Assembly (NCBI GenBank): GCA_037355855.1
Contig: CM074766.1
Span: 1,054,001 to 1,118,000 of the forward strand
Source: Pseudo-nitzschia pungens
Lineage: Eukaryota > Bacillariophyta > Bacillariophyceae > Bacillariales > Bacillariaceae
DNA: 64,000 nt
Direction of reading: 5' to 3'
Below, in pieces: positions 36,501 to 46,576 of the stretch (the stretch's first letter is position 1; each line of letters begins with the position of its first letter). Position numbers and translations under genes: made by a program. The notes beneath the pieces were generated by a model. It worked only from the letters and a program-made list of their open reading frames with translations. It was not told the DNA's origin and ran no database searches.

Positions 36501-39050
36501 CAACCCGATAGCGATTCCAAGACAAAGAACAATCAAAACTCTCTCGACGATGGAAATACCGGGAAAACAAAAGCAAGGATCGACGAGCAGAGAGAAAATT
36601 TCGAAAAGCAAATCACTGATGCTAATATTGCAGCCAATCATTGCGACAATGCCACCCAAGCTGCAGGAAATGGGGACCTTTCTTGCGAAAAAGCGTCCAA
36701 GGACGACGCAACTCCGGCTACGAAACATGAGCTCGACACTTATCCAAACGAAATCGTTCATGAACAGGAACAGGAACATGAAGGTGGAAGCTGCGATCCC
36801 CGGAGTCAATTGCTACTGTCCATGGATAGCGAAACCGAAGAGTGCGAACACAAACTCGGGAAAGACGACGACAACAACGAGGCTTGTCCCACACCGCGCC
36901 ATTTGCAAGAACAACGAGTTGAGTCCGGCCATCAAGAAAAGGACAAACCAACAACTACTGGCAAAAACGACGATGCTCCGAAAGCGGGCTGGGACAACGA
37001 GGCTTGCCCCGTACCGCGTCATTCGCAAGAACAAGGACTTGAGTCTAGCGATCAAAAAACGGACAAAGCTATAGCTAGTGACAAAATCAATGGAGGTCAG
37101 AAAGAGGGCTGCGATAACGATGCTTGCCCTGTGCCATGCCATTCGCAGCAACAAAGACAGAAGTCCAGCGATCAAGAAAAGGAGAAATCTATCACTTGTG
37201 AAAGCAAAAGTCCAAACACAGAGGTCGACGAAGCAGCAACCCAGGCTGGCGTTGCAGCAAAGACGATTTTGACAGAGGGAGCAGAAAGCACTCAATCGGA
37301 TCAAGAGGATCCGGTGGACAAGGCTCCGATGGACGATGAAAATGCAGAAGAAACAGTCTTTGATACGTACCGTACGAACTTCATTGGTAGCAACATGAGT
37401 CCTAGCTTGCTGCGCAATACCGGCGAAAGCATCCTCGACCATCACTCCGATGTCGACAATGATCCACCAACTGACGATAAGATCAATGCTAGCAGTGTCA
37501 AGAATCAAGCAACGGTATTGGATGAGAGTTCCGCCGTAAATCCCCTGAAAGATTCAATTACAGATTCGGCAAATCCGAGCGCGACTGCAGTTGGGGTTGA
37601 AAACGAGGGCATCGAAACGCATGAGAAAATGCCAGTGGATGCCAATCGCATCGGCAACATCGAGAGTCATTCGGTCATTCAAAAGCTTTCAGAGGTTCCC
37701 TTCACTTTCGAACCACAAATAAATACGGCCAAAGTCTCTACAAAAGAGCAACAGCAAGGGGAAACTTTCCGTCAGAGCAGAAAGCGAAAGTCACCGGCTA
37801 CCGAAGCCGAAACCAATGACAACAATCAATCGGAGAGTGGGAGAGAACAGGGAAAAAAGCCTAGAAGAGTAGACGTAGACAGCAACATAATGTTGCAGAA
37901 AGGGGAAACAGAGAACTTGAACAGAATGAGGACACGGAGATCTGCGACACACACAGCCGATACCGCGAACAAACATCAGTCGGGCAGCCAGAAAGCGCAG
38001 AATTGTACTACCGCGACCGTTGAAGCACAGGATACGATACACGTACAGTTTTCAAAAGAGAATACGATTGCTACCAATCGCGCCCAAACCCGAAAGTGCA
38101 AGTCGTCAACAATCGGGACCACAATCGGAGCGTCACCCAGTGCCGGTGCCAACATCGGACAAAAGAGACGTCGGACTCGTGAAGCAGATAGCGATAGTGC
38201 ATCCGCTGCCTGCAGGGAGGCGGATGCGTGTTACGAAAGACGATTTATTGCTGCCATCGACAGCCGGGTTGTGTTTATAGTGGTCTCAGGTGTCGAACCA
38301 AGGAACATGACCTGTGTGACCGATCTTTGTTCTATCACACCAACGAATGGAATCGAAGTCATACTGCAAGAGACTGTAGATCCTGCGACAACGATATGCG
38401 TCATGCCCACTGCACCCGGAGACGAGGGAGAAGCTCGTGCTCGTACACTGAAAGCTTTGGAATGCTCACTGCTGGGCATACCGATCGTCTCTCTCAAGTG
38501 GGTAAGAGAGTGCGTCCGGAGAGATAGGATTGTTGTTCCAAACAACTTCATACGGACATTGCCCTTGACTTCAGGAAGTCGGTCCAGGAACAAGGAGTCG
38601 CGGCATGGAGTGGCACGCTTAGCTGTGATGCGAGGCAGCGAGCCAAGAAATCTGCTGTTCCAAAACACGAGCGTTGTCTTTTGTGGTGTGTATTCCAACG
38701 AGAAGAAGAAAAGCATCATCAAATTGTTAGAACAAGGCGGTGCGAATGTCATTTCCACGTCGAGAGATGCCTGCACGCGGCTGAAATCAATTGTGGAGTC
38801 CTCGCTCACACCACACGCACCGGAGAACAAATTCGTTCTGTTGGTAGGAGATCGCGGGAAAGCGATACCGAAAACTCTGTACAAGGCGACGAAGGAAACG
38901 CTTTACGCGATCCAGTCATCAAACGTTTACGTTGTGGATTCCAATTGGGTGAGTCTTTCAATTGCATGTGCCCAGATGTTGCCACCGATTGACTTCAAAC
39001 CAATGGATGGAAGGGATTTGTGGCATCTGAGCAAGGTTCTTTGCGAGTAG
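33522..39050 (+). CDS. Giant BRCT-domain protein with SQ/TQ clusters, MDC1-like
   Basis: One intact exon of 1842 codons starts at an ATG at 33522. The last 260 residues look like tandem BRCT repeats: VVFIVVSGVEP, GIPIVSLKWVRECV with the conserved Trp of BRCT helix 3, VVFCGVYSNEKKK, LLEQGGANVIS, and VYVVDSNWVSLSIA. The long middle is acidic and disordered. It carries dense SQ/TQ clusters near residues 150-190 and 680-710 (SQTQSQIQTPSQTQTP), the kind of site used by ATM/ATR kinases. Residues near 1120-1220 hold three degenerate repeats built on the core DNEACP.PRHSQEQ. Tandem BRCTs plus SQ/TQ clusters describe DNA-damage adaptors such as MDC1 or PTIP, which bind phosphorylated proteins at breaks. 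Orthology is not shown; I see no clear FHA domain at the N-terminus. Confidence 0.75.
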   Translation: MDDSQQERGDRQWEGDETIGNDSDPFAVQHGLNCWSRWCLGEEEGENGNEIEIENTGNDLDNEEEEPNWITQRRYPTQTVNLDRSIGEQWLCIRRNAPGFPSNGGNQRENDAKVEIHRAARTKNSGSGLPEVTTAETQDTSDTNQMSLLAYLNQPESQSQTQSGGPSRTNSPTSSQSQSDSQSQSESENGSVQTSETRSPLSVELMPADDALKGHRTPRGRAFPFSSTDGQPLLGLILEPILVPPRVLPGRDSPEAATWLWTLRDERPLSGHDPPAAAVADSSSGNGTQALLPDGACEDSSVELWRRTEFVRTPTCTEPDAKSTTRRKRIRLPLPRRRLTILCPGDAIRIRTRIQLRRRPQPLHHGGHARDRDVCPQSSAMLCLEFFETRANDSSCAIPAAAAAANATTVDSPAAMEAVHCEGHDGIAEIVRPLDDPDLDKHNDGDEDEDENEEYRLPEAPQRCEAADDPPNTFCGTVVPVGAAAHDSARSVAVDSTVHPVQESLRSERLELLRARGEHRPRPVGSVEAAAAAAASEDLIPAADTNAEARTRTSASENRSSDPTGGEASDATAQKSHHSNRPQSQNVRALEESGRPSFLRTQTQPEKTHRPRSPPHPTGINTKCNGNHNDNDNDNVPNHESAATKPRLPLPLPSLPFDVVTTKPTERSVLPPDDEGLTQDEFFSQTQSQIQTPSQTQTPSHSHSQLGRSRSMPVICGLSPESTARQHGEDPLETTAAAFTPKTTATIAENANDAKPVAAGAAAAAESPPDSFGNATAKQIIDRGARSQETTRASADGDEASLDESFCTQPSAALDIKCGTGDTPDRRRSDHESMSEVAAEDTRKELVTTTETEAETSAKRERATEIGNEAAESVPSRSIPSTDKTNDDEIAAEKPITRQSSGEDCNDRECTADELGSDADAIAQKDKNEDPAGIDGEENNFDYGSADDDSDATIPVYYSQPILAPLCDPANHNSPDRNRNSLESCNTTLPLLTQPDSDSKTKNNQNSLDDGNTGKTKARIDEQRENFEKQITDANIAANHCDNATQAAGNGDLSCEKASKDDATPATKHELDTYPNEIVHEQEQEHEGGSCDPRSQLLLSMDSETEECEHKLGKDDDNNEACPTPRHLQEQRVESGHQEKDKPTTTGKNDDAPKAGWDNEACPVPRHSQEQGLESSDQKTDKAIASDKINGGQKEGCDNDACPVPCHSQQQRQKSSDQEKEKSITCESKSPNTEVDEAATQAGVAAKTILTEGAESTQSDQEDPVDKAPMDDENAEETVFDTYRTNFIGSNMSPSLLRNTGESILDHHSDVDNDPPTDDKINASSVKNQATVLDESSAVNPLKDSITDSANPSATAVGVENEGIETHEKMPVDANRIGNIESHSVIQKLSEVPFTFEPQINTAKVSTKEQQQGETFRQSRKRKSPATEAETNDNNQSESGREQGKKPRRVDVDSNIMLQKGETENLNRMRTRRSATHTADTANKHQSGSQKAQNCTTATVEAQDTIHVQFSKENTIATNRAQTRKCKSSTIGTTIGASPSAGANIGQKRRRTREADSDSASAACREADACYERRFIAAIDSRVVFIVVSGVEPRNMTCVTDLCSITPTNGIEVILQETVDPATTICVMPTAPGDEGEARARTLKALECSLLGIPIVSLKWVRECVRRDRIVVPNNFIRTLPLTSGSRSRNKESRHGVARLAVMRGSEPRNLLFQNTSVVFCGVYSNEKKKSIIKLLEQGGANVISTSRDACTRLKSIVESSLTPHAPENKFVLLVGDRGKAIPKTLYKATKETLYAIQSSNVYVVDSNWVSLSIACAQMLPPIDFKPMDGRDLWHLSKVLCE

Positions 39051-40354
39051 ATCTTTGTGTGCTCACCACTGTCTTGGAAGCATCACAAATCAGTGGAGTT
39101 GAAGTGAATGCTCTATGGGATGTGGAAGTGAAACTAGAACTACACAATAATCTACTGAACGTAACAGACTAGGAGGTTAGATGTCACAAAAATATACTGT
39201 ATATTTGATCCGGTTCAAAACAAATACTAGAAGGTATTATCGCGAGAATAGGTTATGTTCAATACAGCATGGCAGACATTAGGGGCTTTATTCGCCATCT
39301 TTCGGGAACAAAATCCCAGTCTTCTCTATTTGTTTCTTTCTATTTAGTTGACAAGAATGCGAATGTTGCTTCACTTACTTTGTTTGTTTCAATGATAACG
39401 GTTATAGATTCAGTTGAGTTCATCTTGGATTGATCAACCATTTATAGCAGAAAAAAAATGTGGTTTCTTCGAGCTACCGTACGAATGTGATCCCGGATCT
39501 ACCTTTAAGTTTAGCGTCTCTTGCTATTGATAATCTTGATCCAGGTTTTCCTCAATTTGACTACAACGGGAGACAAAGCCCTAGAAACTAGTCTCAGTAC
39601 GTATGGGGATTTTTTTTCTTCCAACCTAGAGAACGCACGTTACCAGAAAAAACGGCTTCACCAGGAACAAACTGCCTTTTCCAGTTCAACTGATCGTAAA
39701 GTTCGAGTAAGATTTTGGGATCACTACCCGCCTTTCTTGATACGATTGCAATATTAGCATTCCCGTTTCTTTTCAACGAAACTTTGGTCCACAACACGTC
39801 AGCAAAACGAATTTTCATTCCCAAATACGTTGTTGTATTATGTTCTTCTTTGAGCGCGACGGTATCACAAAGATGTTAGACAAGATGATCTAATCACATT
39901 ATGCAAAGTTATCGACATTGGTGTATACTGTACCGTACCAGCCTTCTCTAGGGACAAGGGAATGAAAACTCAATGAAAAGCATCTGCTGCCCAAAATTAG
40001 TGGAGTTGTAAGTGATTATCCTTAACTTTAATAATGCTTACAACGTAACTTTAACTTCGGTAAGAAGAGGAAGAGTGTGAGAAACCGGGTTTTGGTAAAA
40101 ACAGGATATTAGTGTTTTTTGTGCGTAGCTTTGGTAGGATTTCAACGCTTAAAAACCATGTAGTTCTTTGCAGTGAAAATAGATAAATAGCTATATTAAT
40201 TGATCAAATAGCTATATTAATCGACCGGTTTTTGAATCAATCAGCATATTTTATTTTCGTCGGAGTTGTCGTATTGTAGTATTATTGTTTTTTAATGAGA
40301 AATTGGCATAATATATTTTCGTCGGAGTTGCTGTAATGCTAGTTTTTGGTGACA
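39051..40354. other. Intergenic, AT-rich
   Basis: 1.3 kb with no supported gene. It leads into the repeat block. A short direct repeat with ATAGCTATATTAAT occurs twice near 40188-40220. Confidence 0.5.
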
Positions 40355-40890
40355 CAGACTTGGAATCGGAATGAATACCACACAGACTTGGAATCGATCA
40401 TAGCGGGAATGTATTCCACACAGACTTGGAATCGATCGTAGTGGGAATGTATACAACACAGACTTGGAATCGATCGTAGGGGGAATGAATACCACACAGA
40501 CTTGGAATCGATCGATCATAAGGGGGAATGACTACCACGCCGGCTTGGAATTCATCGTAGAGGGAATGAATACAACACAGACTTGGAATCGATCGGTCGT
40601 AGCGGGAATGAATAAAACACCGGCTTGGAATCGATTGTGGGGGGAATGAATACCACACCGGCTTGGAATCGATCGATCATAAGGGGGAATATATACCACA
40701 CCAACTTGGAATCGATCGATCATAAGGGGGAATGTATACCACACAGGCTTGGAATCGATCTATCACACCGGCTTGGAATCGATCGTAGGGGGAATAAATA
40801 CCACACAGGCTTGGAATCGATCGTAGGGGGAATGAATACCACATACCACACCGGCTTGGAATTGATCGATCGTAGGGGGATTAATACCTT
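40355..40890. repeat. Minisatellite array A, unit about 38-45 bp
   Basis: About 15 degenerate copies of a unit built on CACACAGACTTGGAATCGAT and then a GTAGGGGGAATGAATAC-like part. Units vary in length through extra GATC or GATCGATC steps. There are no unique spacers, so this is a tandem array and not a CRISPR. Open frames across it are repeat artefacts. Confidence 0.9.
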
Positions 40891-41077
40891 GCTGCTTTGC
40901 TTGCTGCTTTGTTGGGATTGTAAACAAACAAACCTCCAGCTTGGATTGAAGGATCGTAGGGAATGAAGGGAGACAAACAACGCATCCAGTTACAAGGGAG
41001 ATAAAGAACGCGTCGAGTTAGTACAAGGGAGATCTACAACGCTGCGGCCTACTTTAAATTATCGTTTAATATTAAAA

Positions 41078-42032
41078 TCGTAGGGTTGCTGAATCGATGG
41101 GGGTTTGGAAAAATCGTAGTAGGGTTGCTGAATCGATGGGGGTTTGGAAAAATCGTAGTAGGGTTGCTGAATCGATCGGGGTTTGGGATGAACCGTAGTA
41201 GGGTTGCTGAATCGATCGGGGTTTGGGATGAACCGTAGTAGGGTTGCTGAATCGATCGGGTTTTGGGATGAATCATAGTAGGGTTGCTGAATCGATCGGG
41301 GTTTGGGATGAATCATAGTAGGGTTGCTGAATCGATCGGGGTTTGGGATGAACCGTAGTAGGGTTGCTGAATCGATCGGGGTTGGGTGAATCGTAGGGTT
41401 GCTGAATCGATCGGGGTTTGGAAAAATCGTAGAGTTGCTGAATCGATCGGGGTTTGGAAAAATCGTAGGGTTGCTGAATCGATCGGGGTTTGGGATGAAT
41501 CGTAGTAGGGTTGCTGAATCGATCGGGGTTTGGGATGAATCATAGTAGGGTTTCTGAATCGATCGGGGTTTGGAAAAATCGTAGTAGGGTTGCTGAATCG
41601 ATCGGGGTTTGGGATGAATCATAGTAGGGTTGCTGAATCGATCGGGGTTTGGGATGAATCATAGTAGGGTTGCTGAATCGATCGGGGTTTGGAAAAATCG
41701 TAGTAGGGTTGCTGAATCGATCGGGGTTTGGAAAAATCGTAGTAGGGTTGCTGAATCGATCGGGGTTTGGGATGAATCGTAGTAGGGTTGCTGAATCGAT
41801 CGGGGTTTGGGATGAATCATAGTAGGGTTGCTGAATCGATCGCGGTTTGGAAAAATCGTAGGGTTGCTGAATCGATCGGGGTTTGGGATGAATCGTAGTA
41901 GGGTTGCTGAATCGATCGGGGTTTGGGATGAATCGTAGTAGGGTTGCTGAATCGATCGGGGTTTGGGATGAATCATAGTAGGGTTGCTGAATCGATCGGG
42001 GTTTGGGATGAATCATAGTAGGGTTGCTGAAG
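41078..42032. repeat. Minisatellite array B, unit 40 bp
   Basis: About 24 copies of a 40-bp unit containing GGGTTGCTGAATCGATCGGG and a TTTGGGATGAATC part, with shorter variants where the second part is TTTGGAAAAATC. The cores AATCGATCG and GGGATGAAT resemble parts of array A 200 bases away, suggesting a common origin. All three frames stay open on the minus strand because 40 bp steps through the frames; these are not genes. Confidence 0.92.
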
Positions 42033-42394
42033 AACACCGACGTTCTCTTCTTAATCCTTCGACGCGAAAACAAAGAACTTGAGCGTGTTGAAGTGTTTAC
42101 CAATCGGTATTCCTTCTTTTTCCACTTCAAGGAGGTTATTCGGACTAAAATACAATGAGCAAAAGAGCCTACCGTAGGGTGGGTTCTCTGCGTTCTCGAA
42201 CGGAGTGCAATAAAGCAACTCTACTCAAAATAAGTCGGATTGTGAATCGAAACAGCAGTGATTTGTGTTATTCCTGAAGAAAATAGTGAGTGGAGCACAA
42301 AAAAAAGTGATTACGGGAAGGAGCAAAATACAGTGATTCAAAATACAGTGATTTGCAAAAGAAAAATACAGTGAATTAATACAGAGATTTGCAA

Positions 42395-42645
42395 AACCGG
42401 TGGGTGTCGTCGGGTCGGGTCGTTTTTGACACCCATATATTCATAATGACGTAAAAGATACCAAATAATAGTAGTAATAAATAAAATTGAGATACCAAAT
42501 ATTGTCGTAATGACGTACCGAAAAATCGAATTTTTTGATTGGCTCAACCGGTGGGTGTCGTCGGGTCGGGTCATTATTTACACCCATATTGTCATAATGA
42601 CGTAAAAGATACCAAAAATAATAATAATAATATTGAGCGATACGA
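42395..42645. repeat. Direct repeat pair of about 100 bp
   Basis: A segment starting AACCGGTGGGTGTCGTCGGG at 42395 recurs at 42546, a step of 151 bases. The similarity continues through CACCCATAT, CATAATGACGTAAAAGATAC and an AT-rich tail. Confidence 0.8.
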
Positions 42646-42758
42646 TACAGCGTTACAACCCTTAACCCTAATGGTGCTAGCTAGATTGCTTGCGCTTGCG
42701 ATAACTCTAACGCGCTTGCGCTAGCGCTAGCTCGTATTAGAGTTAGCTCGTCGCTTAA

Positions 42759-43693
42759 TAACTGTTTGGGTCAGGTACGAATCCGGTCATAGTAAACCTT
42801 ACATATTGTACTATGATGACCCGACCCCGGCGGTAGCATAGTATCTTAGCAATGGTATCATGGTAGGTTAGCATCTCCAGTATTTCGTAGCATTAGCAAC
42901 CCTAACCTTGTAGCACTCAGCTACACTGTTACCAAATACAGTATCTCGTAAACAGTTAGCGCTACGATACAGCGCTACGATACAGCGCTACGATACAGCG
43001 CTACGCTACAGCGCTACGCTACAGCGCTACGCTACAGCGCTATCGACGCGTTGCTGCTGCTTGCTGTTTGCAGTCCCCCCCTGTATTATCGACGCGTTGC
43101 TGCTGCTTGCTGCTTGCTGTCCCCCCCCCCTGTATTATCGATGCGTTGCTGCTACAGCGCTACAGGGGATACAGCGCTGCAGGGGATACAGCGCTGCAGG
43201 GGATACAGCGCTACAGCGCTGAAGGGATACAGGACGAGGGATACAGCGAGGATACAGCGCTGCAGGGGATACAGCGCTGCAGGGGATACAGCGCTGCAGG
43301 GGATACAGCGCTACAGGGGATACAGCGTTACAGGGGATACAGCGCTACAGCGCTACAGGGGATGAGCGCAGCTCAGCTCTGTATCGTACGGTATCGTGAC
43401 AGCGCTCCGCTAACTCGTAAAATAACAGAGCTCTGTAGCTCCAGTACTGTATTCTACGGGTAGCGTAGTGTGTGCGGAGTAGCGTAGCGTAGCTCCGCTT
43501 AATTAGATTCAAAGGTGTGCTAGCGCGTTGGGTAACTGTCTGGGTCAGGTATCCGGTAATAGTACATATTATACACCAATGACCCGACCCCGGCGGTAGC
43601 ATAGTATCTTAGCATGGTAGCATGGTAGTAGGTTAAAATATCCAGTATTTCGTAGCATTAGCAACCCTAACCTTGTAGCACTCAGCTACACTG
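42759..43693. repeat. Duplicated segment of about 165 bp flanking a 17-bp minisatellite
   Basis: 42759-42930 and 43533-43693 are near-identical. Shared blocks include GGGTCAGGTA, GACCCGACCCCGGCGGTAGC, CCAGTATTTCGTAGCATTAG and TTGTAGCACTCAGCTACACT. Between them lie repeats built on GATACAGCGCTACAGGG and a duplicated part with C-runs near 43075 and 43120. A few more units follow at 43800-43860. Confidence 0.82.
42955..43372. repeat. Minisatellite array C, unit 15-17 bp
   Basis: Many copies of GATACAGCGCTAC (15-bp step) turn into GGATACAGCGCTGCAGG (17-bp step). The array is interrupted at 43040-43150 by a duplicated segment with GACGCGTTGCTGCTGCTTGC and long C-runs. Confidence 0.85.
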
Positions 43694-43860
43694 TATTAGT
43701 ACGGATGCTATATCCGGGGTACGTACAACTGGTACAAATCGTACGCGAAACGCCTGGTATCTCTGGAGTTAGCACCCCATACCGGTACAACACGTTCGCT
43801 ACAGGGATACAGGGGATACAGCGCTACAGGGATACAGGGATACAGCGCTACAGCGTTACA

Positions 43861-44115
43861 ACCATTAACCCTAATGGTGGTTCAACAACGAATTTTGACC
43901 CCGGCTGTTAATTTTTCGACCCAAATATTCGAGTTTGGAGCAAAAAATAAATTTTTGGAGCCAAAAAATAATAATTCGAGCTTAAGAAAGGCGCTTTCGC
44001 TCCAAATAATAAAAATATTGGAGCTAAAAACATCTAAAAAAAAAGAGGGGGGTGGTCGAAACGGGTCAAAATGGTCGAAAATCAGTTATTAGACGTATTA
44101 GATGGCATGAGTGCG
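43861..44115. other. Spacer between repeat arrays
   Basis: AT-rich single-copy-looking DNA between arrays C and D, with several GGAGC(C/T)AAAAAATAA-like phrases near 43935-44030. No gene is seen. Confidence 0.4.
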
Positions 44116-45812
44116 GCGGTAATACAGGGCTGCTAAGAGTTGGGGTATGCAAATCTGGTACAAATCCTACGTGAGGGGCCTAGCATCCTTTCTAGCATCC
44201 TGTTTTGTATCGCCTTCTTGATTCTTCAAGTTCGTTCTTATCTTAGCATCCTGTATATCTTCTAATATAGGGCTGCTAGGAGTTGGGGTATGTAGATTTG
44301 GTACAAATCCTACTTGAGGGGCCTAGCATCCTGTCTAGCATCCTGTTTAGTATTGCCTTTTTGGTTCTACAGTTCCGTTCTTATCTTAGCATCTTGTATA
44401 TCTTATAATACAGGGCTGCTAAGAGTTGGGGTATGTAAATATGGTACAAATCCTACTTGAGGGGCCTAGCATCCTTTCTAGCATCCTGTTTAGTATTGCC
44501 TTCTTGGTTCTTCAGTTCCGTTCTTATCATAGCATCCTGTATATCTTATAATACAGGGCTGCTAGGAGTTGGGGTATGTAAATCTGGTACAAATCCTACT
44601 GGAAGGGCCTAGCATCCTGTCTAGCATCCTGTTTAGTATTGCCTTTTTGGTTCTACAGTTCCGTTCTCATCTTAGCATCCTGTATATCTTATAATATAGG
44701 GTTGCTAAGAGTTGGGGTATGTAGATCTGGTACAAATCCTACTGGAAAGGCCTAGCATTCTGTCTAGCATCCTGTTTAGTATCGCCTTTTCACATCTACA
44801 GTTCCGTTCTCATCATAGCATCCTGTATATCTTATAATATAGGGTTGCTAAGAGTTGGGGTATGTAGATTTGGTACAAATCCTACTTGAAGGGCCTAGCA
44901 TCCTGTCTAGCATCCTGTTTAGTATTGCCTTTTTGGTTCTTCAGTTCCGTTCTTATCTTAGCATCCTGTATATCTTCTAATATAAAGCTGCTAGGAGTTG
45001 GGGTATGTAGATCTGGTACAAATCCTACTTGAGGGGCCTAGCATCCTGTCTAGCATCCTGTTTAGTATCGCCTTTTTGGTTCTTCGGTTCCATTCTTATC
45101 TTAGCATCCTGTATATCTTATAATATAGGGCTGCTAATGCTAACTGATGTTCTTGTCACCCGTCTCTTGTACGCTTCGCAACAGCAGTGTCTGTTGTGCT
45201 CTGGACTGGTTCATTTTTCCCCTGTTTCTTACCAAGGTTCGTTTGCAAAATAGTCGTCCTTACAACCTGGGGCATAATCCCCCATGGTTGAGGCGACGCG
45301 TCGTTCTACAACTTGGGGCCTAACCTCTCTTCGATTGAGGCGACGATAAAGTCTGGTTACAGACTGAGTAGCTTTTAACCACCTTCGGTGGATTTTCCTA
45401 CTTAAATAAGTATATTAATATTATAATATAGGGCTGCTAAGAAGTGGGGTATGTAAATCTGGTACAAATCCTACTGGAAGGGCCTAGCATCCTGTCTAGC
45501 ATCCTGTTTAGTATCACCTTTTTGGTTGTTCTATAGTTCCGTTCTTATCCTAGCATCCTGTATATGATCTTATATTATATGGCTGCTAAAAGTTGGGGTA
45601 TGTAAATATGGTACAAATCCTACTGGAAGGGCCTAGCATCCTGTCTAGCATCCTGTTTAGTATCGCCTTTTTGGTTCTACAGTTCCGTTCTTATCTTAGC
45701 ACCCTGTATCTCTAATAATATGGGGGGTGCTAAGAGTTGGGGTATGTAAATATGGTACAAATCCTACTGCAGGGGCCTAGCATCCTGTCTAGCATCGTGT
45801 TTAGTAAAGTAT
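44116..45812. repeat. Satellite array D, unit 143 bp
   Basis: Ten copies are seen. The phrase TTGGGGTATG starts at 44140, 44283, 44426, 44569, 44712, 44855 and 44998, an exact 143-base step. It resumes near 45444, 45593 and 45737 with steps of 144-149. Each unit also holds TGGTACAAATCCTAC, GGCCTAGCATCCTGTCTAGC and CCTGTATATCTTATAAT. The array is broken by an insertion at 45138-45420. Confidence 0.93.
45138..45420. mobile_element. Insertion inside satellite array D, type unknown
   Basis: 283 bases unlike the satellite sit between two exact 20-base direct repeats, 45118-45137 and 45421-45440, both of satellite sequence. The insert holds two related blocks of about 45 bases, each with a (C/T)TGGGGC core and ending TTGAGGCGACG, and a hairpin with CCACC/GGTGG arms near 45380. 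It may be a small non-autonomous element or a recombined segment. Confidence 0.5.
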
Positions 45813-46576
45813 TAGGTAAAACAAATCCCTAAAAAACAAGCATAATTAAAAAACATCCAAGGATGAGCCTAGAATCAATAAATAATACAAAAGTGTAATA
45901 GTACTGGTTTTAAATGAAAAATTGGCAATAATATGAAAGTGTAGTTAGTACTGGTTTTAAATGAAAAATTGGCATTAAATAGAGGCACTGATCGCGAAAA
46001 CAACTCCACTACCCCCCCCGAGGTCCAATTTCGATTACCCCAAAATGAAAAATTCAAGGTATTAATACCTTATTTATCCCTTCCTATCAACAATAAGTTA
46101 TGTTCTTCCATACGGAAGAGATAGTGTATGGTACGTATTCTTTTCGTGGGTCCTGAAAATTTCAGTTGAATTCTCAAAAGCTTGCGAACATGGCGAAAGC
46201 ATGCATAGTGCGTAGTATGAGAAAATAATATATGCCTTGGCGCAATCCAAATCACAGTAACATTGAAACACTATCGCTGGCAAGGACCATCAATCTCAAA
46301 ACAATTTTAAAATGCACATTACAATAACGAGCATAATAAAAATGCTGGCCTATGTATACCATAGACACAATACAACCCGTATTCATACGTACGGAACGTA
46401 TTTAAATTCAGAATACACGCCCTTTTCCATACGAGTTTCTAGGTTCCATACCATAACGTCAACCGTCGTTTGGAGCTCATTATTTGCTGCTTTCTGCTCA
46501 ATCCCCACAACGACGCAAGTGTACAAGCCTTTCCCGAAACTTTCCGTAAGCCCGAACCGAAAAGGTCGGTGATAAA
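45813..46576. other. Intergenic upstream of the glutamate receptor-like gene
   Basis: AT-rich, no gene seen. A 35-base direct repeat with ACTGGTTTTAAATGAAAAATT occurs at about 45903 and 45951. Confidence 0.45.

Noticed and set aside
40355..42032. CRISPR-like look of the 38-45 and 40 bp repeats
   Set aside because: Units are directly adjacent with no unique spacers, there are no cas genes, and the window is eukaryotic.
41059..42130. Open frames of up to 196 codons through the 40-bp array
   Set aside because: The repeat unit is not a multiple of 3 and has no stops, so every frame is open. The peptides are periodic artefacts.
42650..43880. Telomere-like phrases with CCCTAA
   Set aside because: Only single, unclustered occurrences (near 42663, 42900 and 43870); no tandem telomeric array.
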